This document shows, piece after piece, positions 7,940 to 15,506 of a stretch of 33,121 bases of DNA. The notes beneath the pieces were generated by a model. It was given only the letters and a program-made list of their open reading frames with translations, searched no databases and was not told the DNA's origin. The stretch comes from an uncultured Muribaculaceae bacterium (lineage in GTDB: Bacteria > Bacteroidota > Bacteroidia > Bacteroidales > Muribaculaceae), in assembly GCA_910579105.1 (NCBI GenBank), contig CAJTRT010000025.1, positions 1 to 33,121 of the forward strand. The letters run 5' to 3'. How positions within the stretch are numbered: the stretch's first letter is position 1; each line of letters opens with the position of its first letter. The position numbers were made by a program, and so were the translations under genes.

Positions 7940-8425
7940 TCAGCGACTAAGCGACGTGACACGGGTGATGGTGTAGTTCAGGCCCGGATTAACGGACTTG
8001 CTTAAATCCTCGCCCACCAACGTGAGGGTGGAATCTGTCTCGGCGAGGAAATACATAGTGTCGGCCGGAGCGGCACCATCCTCGACCTCGGGCACCATCA
8101 CGAGATAACGGGCCGCGGAATTAGCGGGCGTGCCGGTCTTGACATCGAAATCGCCTTCGGAATAGAAACTGCTGATCGGCGAGCCGTCGTCTTTCAGATA
8201 CGTCTGTGTCAGCTCGTAATCCCCCTTCGCAGGATTATCGTCGTCATAATCTATCACGAGGCTGTAACGGATGCCGGCCGCGTCAGCAGCGGGAAGCACC
8301 CCTTCGTAATACATATCGCCGTCAGTCTTGGCCGTCTGGGCGCAGTCGCCGCCTTTGTCGCACTTGCGGCTTCCGCAGGCAGTCAGTGCCAATGCCGCGA
8401 GAGTGTAAAACACAATCTTTTTCAT
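7940..8425 (-). CDS. NlpE N-terminal domain-like lipoprotein
   Basis: This 161-residue protein has a lipoprotein signal with lipobox LTAC (Cys17). From about residue 39 it reads YEGVLPAADAAGIRYSLVI, matching the start of the NlpE N-terminal beta-barrel (usual form Y.G.LPCADCxGI). The two Cys of the CxxC motif found in many NlpE proteins are both Ala here, so metal or redox sensing by that motif is unlikely. The later segments (YELTQTYLKDD, LTLVGEDL, LNYTITRV) fit the remaining strands. In Enterobacteria NlpE signals envelope and surface stress via Cpx; here the role is unknown. It is probably anchored in the outer membrane or periplasm. Confidence 0.75.
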   Translation of the reverse strand: MKKIVFYTLAALALTACGSRKCDKGGDCAQTAKTDGDMYYEGVLPAADAAGIRYSLVIDYDDDNPAKGDYELTQTYLKDDGSPISSFYSEGDFDVKTGTPANSAARYLVMVPEVEDGAAPADTMYFLAETDSTLTLVGEDLSKSVNPGLNYTITRVTSLSR

Positions 8426-8459
8426 AACCTTCTCATTTTTGTCTCTACAAGATAAAACA

Positions 8460-8501
8460 AACCGCCGCCCGAGTGGTTCAATGTCCCCACGGGCGGCGGT
8501 T
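8460..8501 (-). terminator. intrinsic terminator after korB
   Basis: AACCGCCGCCC (8460-8470) pairs with GGGCGGCGGTT (8491-8501), with further pairing inside. On the minus strand it is followed by TGTTTTATC. It sits about 35 nt past the korB stop. Confidence 0.85.
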
Positions 8502-8536
8502 ATAATAGGTATGGAACGGGTATTTCTACGCGGCCG

Positions 8537-9550
8537 CTACTCCACGGTCCAGGTGTCACCGGCCAGCAGGAGCGAGCGCAGGGAATCAAAGCCTTTGCGG
8601 GCGCGGACTTCCTCTACCTGACGCGACACTTCGGCCTCATATGTTAGGCCTTCGACGTCGCGGATCACGCCGACAGCCATGGGGAGCTCGTCGCCGTCCA
8701 TCATGGCGAGCTGCTGGTGGAGGAAGTTCGAGGGTGTGTGGGCGTCGTGAACCAGCACGTCGTCGATAGTCCACCCGTCCTGTCCGATCGTCACGGCCTT
8801 CACCAGGAAACCGTCGCGCACCAGGCCGCGGTTCTGGTCCTTGCCGAAAATCATCTTCTCGCCGTGGCGCAGGTGTATGGTGCGGTCGGCGCGGAACTCC
8901 TTGTCGGCCACGAAGGCGTGGATGCCGTTGTTGAAAATCATACAGTTCTGGAGAATCTCAACAACCGAGGCCCCCTTGTGGCGCGCGGCGGCCACCATAA
9001 CCTCCTGCGATGTGGCCAGGTCGACATCTATGGCGCGGGCGAAGAAATTGCCGCGCGCTCCGAACACCAGCTCGGCCGGAATGAACGGGTCCTCCGTGGT
9101 GCCGTAGGGCGACGACTTCGACACGAAACCGCGGGCCGAGGTCGGGGAATACTGCCCCTTGGTCAAGCCGTAGATGCGGTTGTTCAGCAGCAGCATGTTG
9201 ATGTCGATATTGCGGCGCACGGCGTGGATGAAATGGTTGCCGCCGATGGCGAGCCCGTCGCCGTCGCCCGAAATCTGCCACACCTGCATCGCCGGGTTAG
9301 CCACCTTGAAACCGGTGGCCACGGCGGCGGCGCGCCCGTGGATGGTGTGGAAGCCGTAGCTGTTCATATAGTACGGCAGGCGCGAGGAGCATCCGATGCC
9401 TGATATGACGGCGGTCATCTCCGGGGCCACGCCCAGGGTTGCCATTGCCTTTTGGAGGGAATTGAGCACGGCGTGGTCGCCGCAGCCGGCACACCAGCGC
9501 ACCGGCTGGTCGCTCTTATAGTCGGCCTGGGTATATTTCTTTTCTTCCAT
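8537..9550 (-). CDS. korB: 2-oxoacid:ferredoxin oxidoreductase, beta subunit
   Basis: With the alpha subunit this forms a 2-oxoglutarate (or related 2-oxoacid) ferredoxin oxidoreductase that decarboxylates the acid to its acyl-CoA and passes electrons to ferredoxin. The 337-residue chain has the thiamine diphosphate motif GDGDGLAIGGNHFIH (about 95-109) and the Cys set expected for one [4Fe-4S] cluster: Cys20 and Cys23 (WCAGCGDH), Cys54 (GIGCSSR) and Cys203 (LQNCMIF). Length is normal. It begins 13 nt after the korA stop, so the two are co-transcribed. The true substrate cannot be fixed from sequence alone. Confidence 0.94.
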   Translation of the reverse strand: MEEKKYTQADYKSDQPVRWCAGCGDHAVLNSLQKAMATLGVAPEMTAVISGIGCSSRLPYYMNSYGFHTIHGRAAAVATGFKVANPAMQVWQISGDGDGLAIGGNHFIHAVRRNIDINMLLLNNRIYGLTKGQYSPTSARGFVSKSSPYGTTEDPFIPAELVFGARGNFFARAIDVDLATSQEVMVAAARHKGASVVEILQNCMIFNNGIHAFVADKEFRADRTIHLRHGEKMIFGKDQNRGLVRDGFLVKAVTIGQDGWTIDDVLVHDAHTPSNFLHQQLAMMDGDELPMAVGVIRDVEGLTYEAEVSRQVEEVRARKGFDSLRSLLLAGDTWTVE

Positions 9551-9563
9551 GGGAGGTTGCGCG

Positions 9564-11414
9564 TTATTTGTTTAACAGTTCCTTTACACCCTCGACAATC
9601 TCGCTTACGAGGAACGGCTGCCCCTCGACCTTGTTGACGCGGCTGATCGCCACGTCGGGGAAGCGGGCTTGCAGATAGTCGGCGAACTGGCCGCAGTTAA
9701 GCTCGGCCACGATCACCCGCTTGTAGCGGCGCAGCAGCTCGGCGGTGTTGGCGGGCAGTGGGTTGATATAGCGGAACTGGGCGAGCGCCACGGGGACTCC
9801 CTGGGCGTTCAGCTCCTCGGCGGCGGTGTAGAGATGGCCGTAGGTGCCGCCCCATCCCACCAGCAGTGTCTCGGCCTCGGGGGAGTCGCACACCACTTCC
9901 TGCGCGGGAATGTCGCGTGCGATGCGGGCCACCTTCTCGCGGCGACGCTCCACCATGACGGCGTGGTTGCGCGGGTCGGTGGATATGGCCCCGGAGCGGT
10001 CGTCCTTCTCCAGACCGCCGAGGCGGTGCATCATGCCGGGAGTTCCGGGGACGGCCCAGTAGCGGGTTAGTGTCTCCGGGTCGCGCATATACGGCCTCCA
10101 GGCCTCTTTCAGCTCATCAGGCACGAAGTTGGGGCGTATGGCTGGATAATCGGCAGCCTCCGGGATGCGCCAGGCCGACGAGCCGTTGCCGATAAAGGCG
10201 TCGCTCAGCAGTATCACCGGCGTCATATGCTCTACGGCTATGCGGCAGGCCTCGAACGCGGTGTCGAAGCAGTCGGTCGGGCTGAGGGGCGCGACCACCG
10301 CCAGGGGCGACTCGCCGTTGCGCCCGTAGAGCGCCTGGTTGAGGTCGGTCTGCTCGGTTTTGGTCGGGAGGCCGGTGGAGGGGCCTCCGCGCTGCACGTC
10401 GATCACAACCAACGGAAGCTCAGCCATCACGGCAAGGCCGATAGCCTCACCTTTAAGCGCCAGGCCGGGACCGGAAGTAGAGGTCACGGCGAGACTTCCG
10501 GCGAACGACGCTCCTATGGCCGAGCATACACCGGCGATCTCGTCCTCCATCTGGCAAGCCTTGACCCCGAGATCCTTGCGTTTGGCAAGCTCGTGGAGTA
10601 TGTCGGTGGCAGGGGTTATGGGATAGCTTCCGAGATAGAGCGGGAGGCCGGATTTCTCGGAAGCCATGATCAGCCCGTAGGCCGTGGCCTCGTTCCCTTT
10701 GACATCGGTGTAGACGCCCGGGCGAATCTCGTCTGTCTCCACGCGGTAGGTCGAGACAGAGGCGTGTATGTTATGGCCGTAGTCGTAGCCGGCCTGGAGC
10801 ACCTTGGCGTTTGCCTCGTATACGGCGGGCTTCTTGGCGAATTTCGCGCGGAGCATCCTGGCCGCGCTTTCCAGCGGGCGGTCGAACAGCCAGCAGAGAA
10901 GCCCGAGGGTGAATATGTTACGGCATTTAAGCACGCTCTTGGGATCCATTCCCTCGTTGGCAAGGGCAGCCTTTGTCATAGAGGTTACGGGCACCTCGAC
11001 CACCTGGGCCGTGATACCAAGCTCTTTCACGGGATCGTCGGTCGCGAACTTCGCCTTTTTCAGGCCCTCCTCCTTGAACGAGTCGATATCGACTATAACC
11101 ACACCGCCGGGCTTTACCGTGCGGTAGTTCTGTTTCAGGGCGGCCGGATTCATGGCCACAAGCACGTCGCAACTGTCGCCGGGGGTGTGGACTCCCGAGC
11201 CGATGCTCACCTGGAACCCGCTGACACCGCCGAGCGAGCCCTGCGGGGCGCGTATCTCAGCGGGATAGTCGGGGAAGGTTGACACCGAATTGCCAAGTCC
11301 GGCAGAAACATTTGTGAAGATGTTACCCGCCAACTGCATTCCGTCGCCGGAGTCGCCGGAGAATCTCACGGCCACCTGTCCGAGCGTTTTTACTCTCTGT
11401 TGGGTGTCGGTCAT
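9564..11414 (-). CDS. korA: 2-oxoacid:ferredoxin oxidoreductase, fused gamma-alpha subunit
   Basis: The 616-residue protein fuses the gamma domain (about 1-190, starting RFSGDSGDGMQLAGNIFT) to the alpha/pyrimidine-binding domain (from about residue 225, with YPITPATDILHELAK and TSTSGPGLALKGEAIGLAVMAELPLVV). This arrangement is typical of KorA in Bacteroidetes. It is the first gene of the korAB operon. A full promoter is seen upstream on the minus strand (TTG, 20-nt spacer, TATCTTTG), giving a leader of about 40 nt. The 2-oxoglutarate specificity is inferred from family resemblance. Confidence 0.95.
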   Translation of the reverse strand: MTDTQQRVKTLGQVAVRFSGDSGDGMQLAGNIFTNVSAGLGNSVSTFPDYPAEIRAPQGSLGGVSGFQVSIGSGVHTPGDSCDVLVAMNPAALKQNYRTVKPGGVVIVDIDSFKEEGLKKAKFATDDPVKELGITAQVVEVPVTSMTKAALANEGMDPKSVLKCRNIFTLGLLCWLFDRPLESAARMLRAKFAKKPAVYEANAKVLQAGYDYGHNIHASVSTYRVETDEIRPGVYTDVKGNEATAYGLIMASEKSGLPLYLGSYPITPATDILHELAKRKDLGVKACQMEDEIAGVCSAIGASFAGSLAVTSTSGPGLALKGEAIGLAVMAELPLVVIDVQRGGPSTGLPTKTEQTDLNQALYGRNGESPLAVVAPLSPTDCFDTAFEACRIAVEHMTPVILLSDAFIGNGSSAWRIPEAADYPAIRPNFVPDELKEAWRPYMRDPETLTRYWAVPGTPGMMHRLGGLEKDDRSGAISTDPRNHAVMVERRREKVARIARDIPAQEVVCDSPEAETLLVGWGGTYGHLYTAAEELNAQGVPVALAQFRYINPLPANTAELLRRYKRVIVAELNCGQFADYLQARFPDVAISRVNKVEGQPFLVSEIVEGVKELLNK

Positions 11415-11460
11415 ATCGGTTATGGTATAGACTTATTAAATTCAAGGTTTGTTTTCGGCG

Positions 11461-11491
11461 CAAAGATAATCCTTTTTATCAGCCAAAGCAA
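11461..11491 (-). promoter_or_regulatory. korAB promoter (TTG, 20-nt spacer, TATCTTTG)
   Basis: The plus strand has CAAAGATA (11461-11468) and CAA (11489-11491), which on the minus strand are an exact -7 box and a -33 TTG separated by 20 nt. Confidence 0.7.
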
Positions 11492-11606
11492 CAAAAAGCC
11501 CGAATAAGTTTGTCTCGAAAAATAATATTTAAGCGCTCTTCGCGCCGGAGTCCTCAGCCGTGAGCTTTTGGAGCGCGGCCGCGGGGAGTAATTCGGGAAA
11601 AATTCG

Positions 11607-11614
11607 TAAATTTG
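11607..11614 (+). promoter_or_regulatory. -7 box (TAAATTTG) at the tyrosine phosphatase gene
   Basis: CGTAAATTTG is an exact TAnnTTTG match and ends 4 nt before the ATG at 11619. A second candidate box, TAAGTTTG, lies at 11505-11512. No -33 TTG is seen at the right spacing for either. Confidence 0.55.
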
Positions 11615-11618
11615 TCAC

Positions 11619-12179
11619 ATGAACGAAACCACACCAAGCAACCGGGCCGCGTCGCGCCCGTCGACCATAAAGCTGTTAAACCGGATTGCCGGGAAACGCC
11701 CGGTGAAAGTCCTGTTCGTGTGCCTGGGCAACATATGCCGCTCCCCGGCAGCCGAAGGGATGATGCGCTCAATCGTCACGGCCGAAGGCCGCGACGCGGA
11801 ATGGGTTATAGACTCCGCCGGGACGGGCAACTACCACGTCGGCGACCTACCCGACCGCCGTATGAGAGTCCACGCCCGCGGCCGCGGTCTCGAACTGACC
11901 CACCGCTGCCGACAGGTGGCGCCCTCGGACTTCGACGACTTCGACCTTATAATCGGCATGGACCGGCAGAACATCGCCAACCTGCGCCACGCGGCGCCAT
12001 CGCCCGAAGCCGAGGCCAAGATAATGTCGATGGGCGAACTTCTTCCGGCCTCGTCCGGCTATGACCACGTGCCCGACCCTTATTACGAAGGCTCCGAGGG
12101 ATTCGAGCTGGTGCTCGACCTGCTCGAAGAAGGATGCCGGCGGCTATACGGCATTATCAACGACGACACTTTTGCCTGA
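11619..12179 (+). CDS. low-molecular-weight protein-tyrosine phosphatase
   Basis: The 186-residue protein carries the LMW-PTP P-loop VCLGNICRS (Cys35 to Arg41 in this numbering) and the general-acid loop DPYYEG (Asp153). These enzymes dephosphorylate phosphotyrosine, often on capsule or exopolysaccharide kinases. About 28 residues precede the usual start of the fold (KVLFVCLGN). An in-frame GTG at 11703 would give a standard-length protein beginning (M)KVLFVCLGN. Because a -7 box sits 4 nt before the ATG at 11619, either this mRNA is leaderless or translation starts at 11703 with a leader of about 80 nt. The downstream gene follows after 6 nt. Confidence 0.93.
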   Translation: MNETTPSNRAASRPSTIKLLNRIAGKRPVKVLFVCLGNICRSPAAEGMMRSIVTAEGRDAEWVIDSAGTGNYHVGDLPDRRMRVHARGRGLELTHRCRQVAPSDFDDFDLIIGMDRQNIANLRHAAPSPEAEAKIMSMGELLPASSGYDHVPDPYYEGSEGFELVLDLLEEGCRRLYGIINDDTFA

Positions 12180-12185
12180 CAGCGG

Positions 12186-12986
12186 ATGCGACACAAGTTC
12201 TACCTCAAATTCCGCCATATAGCGGCTTTCATGCTGCTGCTCGTCGCGGGTGCCTCGGCATCGGTGGTAAGCCTGTGCTCGGGGCGGGGAAGCCGCGGCG
12301 ACGGGCCGGAAGCCGCCCCGGCAGACCTCTCGCACAGCGAAGTACTGGCGATACTCACCCCGGCAGACACCGCGAGCGCGGCGAACCCTTTCTGCCAGCG
12401 CCTCGACTCGATGCCTCCCGGAGGCCGAAAGATGAGAATCAACTATCTCGGCGCCACTCTCGGACGCTTCTTCAACGACAGCAACCACCTCCACATAGAG
12501 GCCGCCAGGCGCGCGGGCATCAAGCCGATCCAAGGCATAAGGGAAGCGTGGGCCGGCGCGCCGGACTTAGTGCCGGTGCGCACCTGCCGCGAATACTACC
12601 TCGACAACCTGACCCACTCCCTGCCCTACCTCGTGCCGAAAGCCCGCGACCTGCTCCGCGACATAGGGGCGGCGTTCAACGACTCGCTTGCCGCCCGCGG
12701 CGGCGGAAGCTACCGCGTAAAAGTCACGAGCGTGCTGCGCACGCGCTCACTCGTCAAGAACCTGCGCCGCCGCAACCGCAACGCTGTCGACACGTCGGCC
12801 CACCTCTTCGCGACCACCTTCGACATAAGCTACGCGAAGTTCATATGCGACTCGCTGACAGTGCCCAGGACCCAGGAAGACCTCAAGAACCTCCTCGCGG
12901 AAGTTGTGGAGGCCCAGCGCGCCCGCGGCCGATGCTATGTGAAATACGAGCGAAAACAAGCCTGCTTCCACATCACGGCGCGCTGA
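12186..12986 (+). CDS. secreted DUF5715-like protein with an M15 peptidase-like zinc-site pattern
   Basis: The 266-residue protein has an N-terminal membrane or signal segment (about 11-31). I think it belongs to the Bacteroidales DUF5715 family, but this is from memory. Near residues 179-220 it shows VTSVLRTRSLVKNLRRRNRN followed by SAHLFATTFDISY: Ser204, His206 and Asp213 reproduce the SxH(x6)D spacing of M15 DD-peptidases (VanX/VanY type), and the C-terminal FHI (His262) could be the third zinc ligand. The Glu usually three residues before that His is Ala259, so catalysis by the usual mechanism is doubtful. Only 6 nt separate it from the phosphatase gene, and a terminator follows it. Confidence 0.75.
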   Translation: MRHKFYLKFRHIAAFMLLLVAGASASVVSLCSGRGSRGDGPEAAPADLSHSEVLAILTPADTASAANPFCQRLDSMPPGGRKMRINYLGATLGRFFNDSNHLHIEAARRAGIKPIQGIREAWAGAPDLVPVRTCREYYLDNLTHSLPYLVPKARDLLRDIGAAFNDSLAARGGGSYRVKVTSVLRTRSLVKNLRRRNRNAVDTSAHLFATTFDISYAKFICDSLTVPRTQEDLKNLLAEVVEAQRARGRCYVKYERKQACFHITAR

Positions 12987-13055
12987 CCAGCGCCGCCGGA
13001 TGCACTGGCCTGAAGGCATGCCAGGGGCAAAATCACCATAACCTCCCTCATTTTT

Positions 13056-13090
13056 CCGCAGCGCCGTTAGGCGTGTGCGGAATTTTTATT
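13056..13090 (+). terminator. terminator after the M15-like gene
   Basis: CCGCAGCGCC (13056-13065) pairs imperfectly with GGCGTGTGCGG (13070-13080) around a GTTA loop. It is followed by AATTTTTATT. The T-run overlaps the start of the hpt -7 box. Confidence 0.65.
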
Positions 13091-13097
13091 AATTTTG
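13090..13097 (+). promoter_or_regulatory. hpt-adk -7 box (TAATTTTG)
   Basis: An exact TAnnTTTG match ends 18 nt before the hpt ATG and directly follows the upstream terminator. Confidence 0.6.
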
Positions 13098-13115
13098 CAA
13101 ATCTAATTTTTCCCG

Positions 13116-13661
13116 ATGAAAGAAGTTCAGTACAACGGCCTCACATTTGTGCCATACATCGAAAGAGAGAAAATTGACGCCCGCATACAGGAACTCGCGA
13201 AGCAGATTTCCAAGGAATACGCAGGCAAGTGCCCCCTGCTGCTCTGCGTCCTCAACGGAGCGTTCCCCTTCGCCGCCGACCTGTTCCGCGGCATTGACAC
13301 CGATGCCGAAATCGCCTTCATCCGCCTGAAAAGCTACGAGGGCATGCAGAGTTCCGGCAACGTAAAACAGCTTCTGGGCCTCACCGAGGACCTTTCAGGG
13401 CGCTCCGTCATCATTGTCGAGGACATAGTGGACACAGGCCACACCATAGTGGGCCTCCTTGAAGAACTGCGGAAACACAACCCGGCCGAAGTAAAGATAG
13501 CCACCCTCCTTTTCAAGCCTGAATCGCTCCGCGCCGATGTCAAGCCCGACTACGTAGGCTTCGCCATACCCCCGAAGTTCATCATAGGGTTCGGCCTCGA
13601 CCTCGACGGGATGGCACGCAACCTCAACGACATATACGTTCTAAAAGAAACCGCCGACTGA
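13116..13661 (+). CDS. hpt: hypoxanthine phosphoribosyltransferase
   Basis: The enzyme salvages hypoxanthine and guanine to IMP and GMP using PRPP. The 181-residue chain has the PRPP-binding signature VIIVEDIVDTGHT (98-110) with the paired acidic residues Glu102-Asp103, an N-terminal LCVLNGAFPFAADL block for the pyrophosphate loop, and a C-terminal YVGFAIPPKFIIGFGLD hood typical of HPRT. Length is normal. It is the first gene of a likely hpt-adk unit: adk follows after 46 nt with no terminator between them. Confidence 0.96.
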   Translation: MKEVQYNGLTFVPYIEREKIDARIQELAKQISKEYAGKCPLLLCVLNGAFPFAADLFRGIDTDAEIAFIRLKSYEGMQSSGNVKQLLGLTEDLSGRSVIIVEDIVDTGHTIVGLLEELRKHNPAEVKIATLLFKPESLRADVKPDYVGFAIPPKFIIGFGLDLDGMARNLNDIYVLKETAD

Positions 13662-13707
13662 CGCGCCACCCCACACTTCTTTTCAGCGTACAATTCCTAA
13701 GAAAAAG

Positions 13708-14280
13708 ATGAATTTAGTCATATTCGGCGCTCCGGGTAGCGGCAAAGGCACCCAGAGCGACAAGCTTATTGAGAAATACGGACTGCACCACATATCCACA
13801 GGAGAGGTGCTACGCGACCACATCGCGCGCAAAACTCCGATCGGCCAGATCGCTAAGACGTACATCAGCCAGGGACAGCTTATTCCCGACTCGCTGATGA
13901 TCCGCATCCTGGAAGAGATCATCGACAACGAGCCGAAAGCCAAGGACGGCGTTATCCTCGACGGCTTTCCCCGCACCATCCCCCAGGCGGAAGCCCTGAA
14001 ACGCTTCTTCGAGAAACGCGGCCAGGAAGTGCACCACGTCATAGGCCTCGAGGTCCCGGAGGACGAGCTGATCGAGCGTATGATTCTCCGCGGCAAGCAG
14101 ACAGGACGCGCCGACGACAACCTCGAGACCATCAAGAACCGCCTGCAAGTCTACCACGATTCCACCCGCCCCTTGCGCGACTATTATATTAAGGAGGGCA
14201 AATACCGTCCCATCAACGGCACAGGCTCCATCGACGACATCTTCAAGGAGGTTGCCAAGGCCATCGACGGAGAAGCCTGA
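13708..14280 (+). CDS. adk: adenylate kinase
   Basis: Adenylate kinase interconverts AMP + ATP and 2 ADP. The 190-residue chain opens with the P-loop FGAPGSGKGTQSDKL (Gly7-Thr15 region), has the AMP-binding segment ISTGEVLRDHI and the DGFPRTIPQAEAL signature, and a short LID (RGKQTGRADD) without the four-Cys zinc finger, so it is the short-LID form usual in Bacteroidales. It shares a transcript with hpt and ends at a strong bidirectional terminator. Confidence 0.97.
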   Translation: MNLVIFGAPGSGKGTQSDKLIEKYGLHHISTGEVLRDHIARKTPIGQIAKTYISQGQLIPDSLMIRILEEIIDNEPKAKDGVILDGFPRTIPQAEALKRFFEKRGQEVHHVIGLEVPEDELIERMILRGKQTGRADDNLETIKNRLQVYHDSTRPLRDYYIKEGKYRPINGTGSIDDIFKEVAKAIDGEA

Positions 14281-14311
14281 GAAACAACGGCTTCCGTTGC
14301 CGCAAAAAAAC

Positions 14312-14347
14312 AAAGCCGGGCCGCACTTAACGTGCGGCCCGGCTTTT
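14312..14347. terminator. bidirectional terminator between adk and fba
   Basis: A perfect 15-bp stem (14312-14326 with 14332-14346, loop TTAAC) starts with AAAGCC and ends with GGCTTTT. It therefore serves both convergent genes. Confidence 0.93.
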
Positions 14348-14368
14348 GTATAGTTCGGTCAGCAGGGG

Positions 14369-15367
14369 TTATTCGGCCTTGCCGTTGGAGCCGAGGACGT
14401 TGACGATCTTGTGCTTGTAGAGCTTCTCCATCTCGTCGCGGGCCGGCCCGAGGTACTTGCGGGGGTCGAATTCTCCGGGCTTCTCGGCGAACACCTTGCG
14501 CACGGCGGCTGTCATGGCCAGACGGGAGTCGGAGTCGATGTTGATCTTGCACACGGCGCTCTTGGCGGCCTTGCGGAGTTCCTCTTCGGGAATACCGATG
14601 GCGTCGGGGAGCTTGCCGCCGTACTGGTTGATCATGTCGACGTATTCCTGGGGCACGGAGGAAGAGCCGTGGAGCACGATGGGGAAGCCGGGGAGCTTCT
14701 TCATAACGCCGTCAAGCACGTCGAACGCCAGTGGCGGGGGCACGAGGCGCCCTTCGGCGTTGCGGGTGCACTGCTCGGGAGTGAACTTGTAGGCGCCGTG
14801 GCTGGTGCCGATGGAGATGGCGAGCGAGTCGCAGCCGGTGCGGGTGGCGAAGTCGATAACCTCCTCGGGGTCCGTGTAGGTGTGGTGGTCGGCCGAAACC
14901 TCGTCCTCGACACCGGCGAGAACGCCAAGCTCGCCCTCGACGGTAACGTCGTACTGGTGGGCGTAGTCAACAACCTTCTTCGTGAGGGCCACGTTTTCCT
15001 CGTAGGGGAGGTGCGAACCGTCGATCATCACCGACGAGAAACCGTTGTCGATGCAGCTCTTGCAAAGCTCGAAGCTGTCGCCGTGGTCGAGGTGCAGCAC
15101 GATCTGGGGGTGCTCCCAGCCAAGCTCCTTGGCATATGCCACCGCACCCTGCGCCATATAGCGGAGGAGCGTCGCGTTAGCGTAATTGCGGGCACCCTTG
15201 GAAACCTGGAGGATCACGGGCGACTTCTCCTCGGCAGCGGCCTTGATGATGGCCTGGAGCTGCTCCATGTTGTTGAAGTTGAAAGCGGGGATGGCATAGC
15301 CGCCCTTGATGGCCTTCGCGAACATCTCGCGGGTATTCACAAGGCCTAATTCTTTGTAACTTACCAT
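14369..15367 (-). CDS. fba: class II fructose-1,6-bisphosphate aldolase
   Basis: The enzyme cleaves fructose-1,6-bisphosphate to DHAP and glyceraldehyde-3-phosphate in glycolysis. The 332-residue chain has the class II zinc site: LHLDHG (catalytic Asp94, zinc His95), EGELG, GTSHGAYK (zinc His) and LHGSSS (zinc His). The start is the ATG at 15367 (MVSYKELGLVNTREMF), which gives the family length; the reading frame stays open for about 160 further codons upstream, but that stretch covers the promoter and does not resemble the family. A TAAATTTG box (15419-15426) gives a leader of about 50 nt. Confidence 0.97.
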   Translation of the reverse strand: MVSYKELGLVNTREMFAKAIKGGYAIPAFNFNNMEQLQAIIKAAAEEKSPVILQVSKGARNYANATLLRYMAQGAVAYAKELGWEHPQIVLHLDHGDSFELCKSCIDNGFSSVMIDGSHLPYEENVALTKKVVDYAHQYDVTVEGELGVLAGVEDEVSADHHTYTDPEEVIDFATRTGCDSLAISIGTSHGAYKFTPEQCTRNAEGRLVPPPLAFDVLDGVMKKLPGFPIVLHGSSSVPQEYVDMINQYGGKLPDAIGIPEEELRKAAKSAVCKINIDSDSRLAMTAAVRKVFAEKPGEFDPRKYLGPARDEMEKLYKHKIVNVLGSNGKAE

Positions 15368-15418
15368 GATATATTTAAAGAATGAATGTTTGTCCGCCTG
15401 CTGCGTATTTTCAGGGAG

Positions 15419-15426
15419 CAAATTTA
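15419..15426 (-). promoter_or_regulatory. fba -7 box (TAAATTTG)
   Basis: The plus strand reads CAAATTTA, giving CGTAAATTTG on the minus strand, the same decamer seen upstream of other genes in the window. Confidence 0.65.
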
Positions 15427-15464
15427 CGAAAATTTCCCGAATAATTGAAGAAAAATTTCCGTAA

Positions 15465-15482
15465 TCGCCGCGCCAGCGGCGA
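15465..15482 (-). terminator. terminator after the histidine kinase gene
   Basis: TCGCCGC (15465-15471) pairs with GCGGCGA (15476-15482) around a 4-nt loop. On the minus strand a T-run (ATTTTTC) follows about 7 nt later. It lies 24 nt past the kinase stop codon. Confidence 0.6.
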
Positions 15483-15506
15483 CATACCAACAACGCCCCG
15501 CCGCGC

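Noticed and set aside
10227..11282. 351-codon open frame on the plus strand
   Set aside because: Antisense shadow of korA with no recognisable domain.
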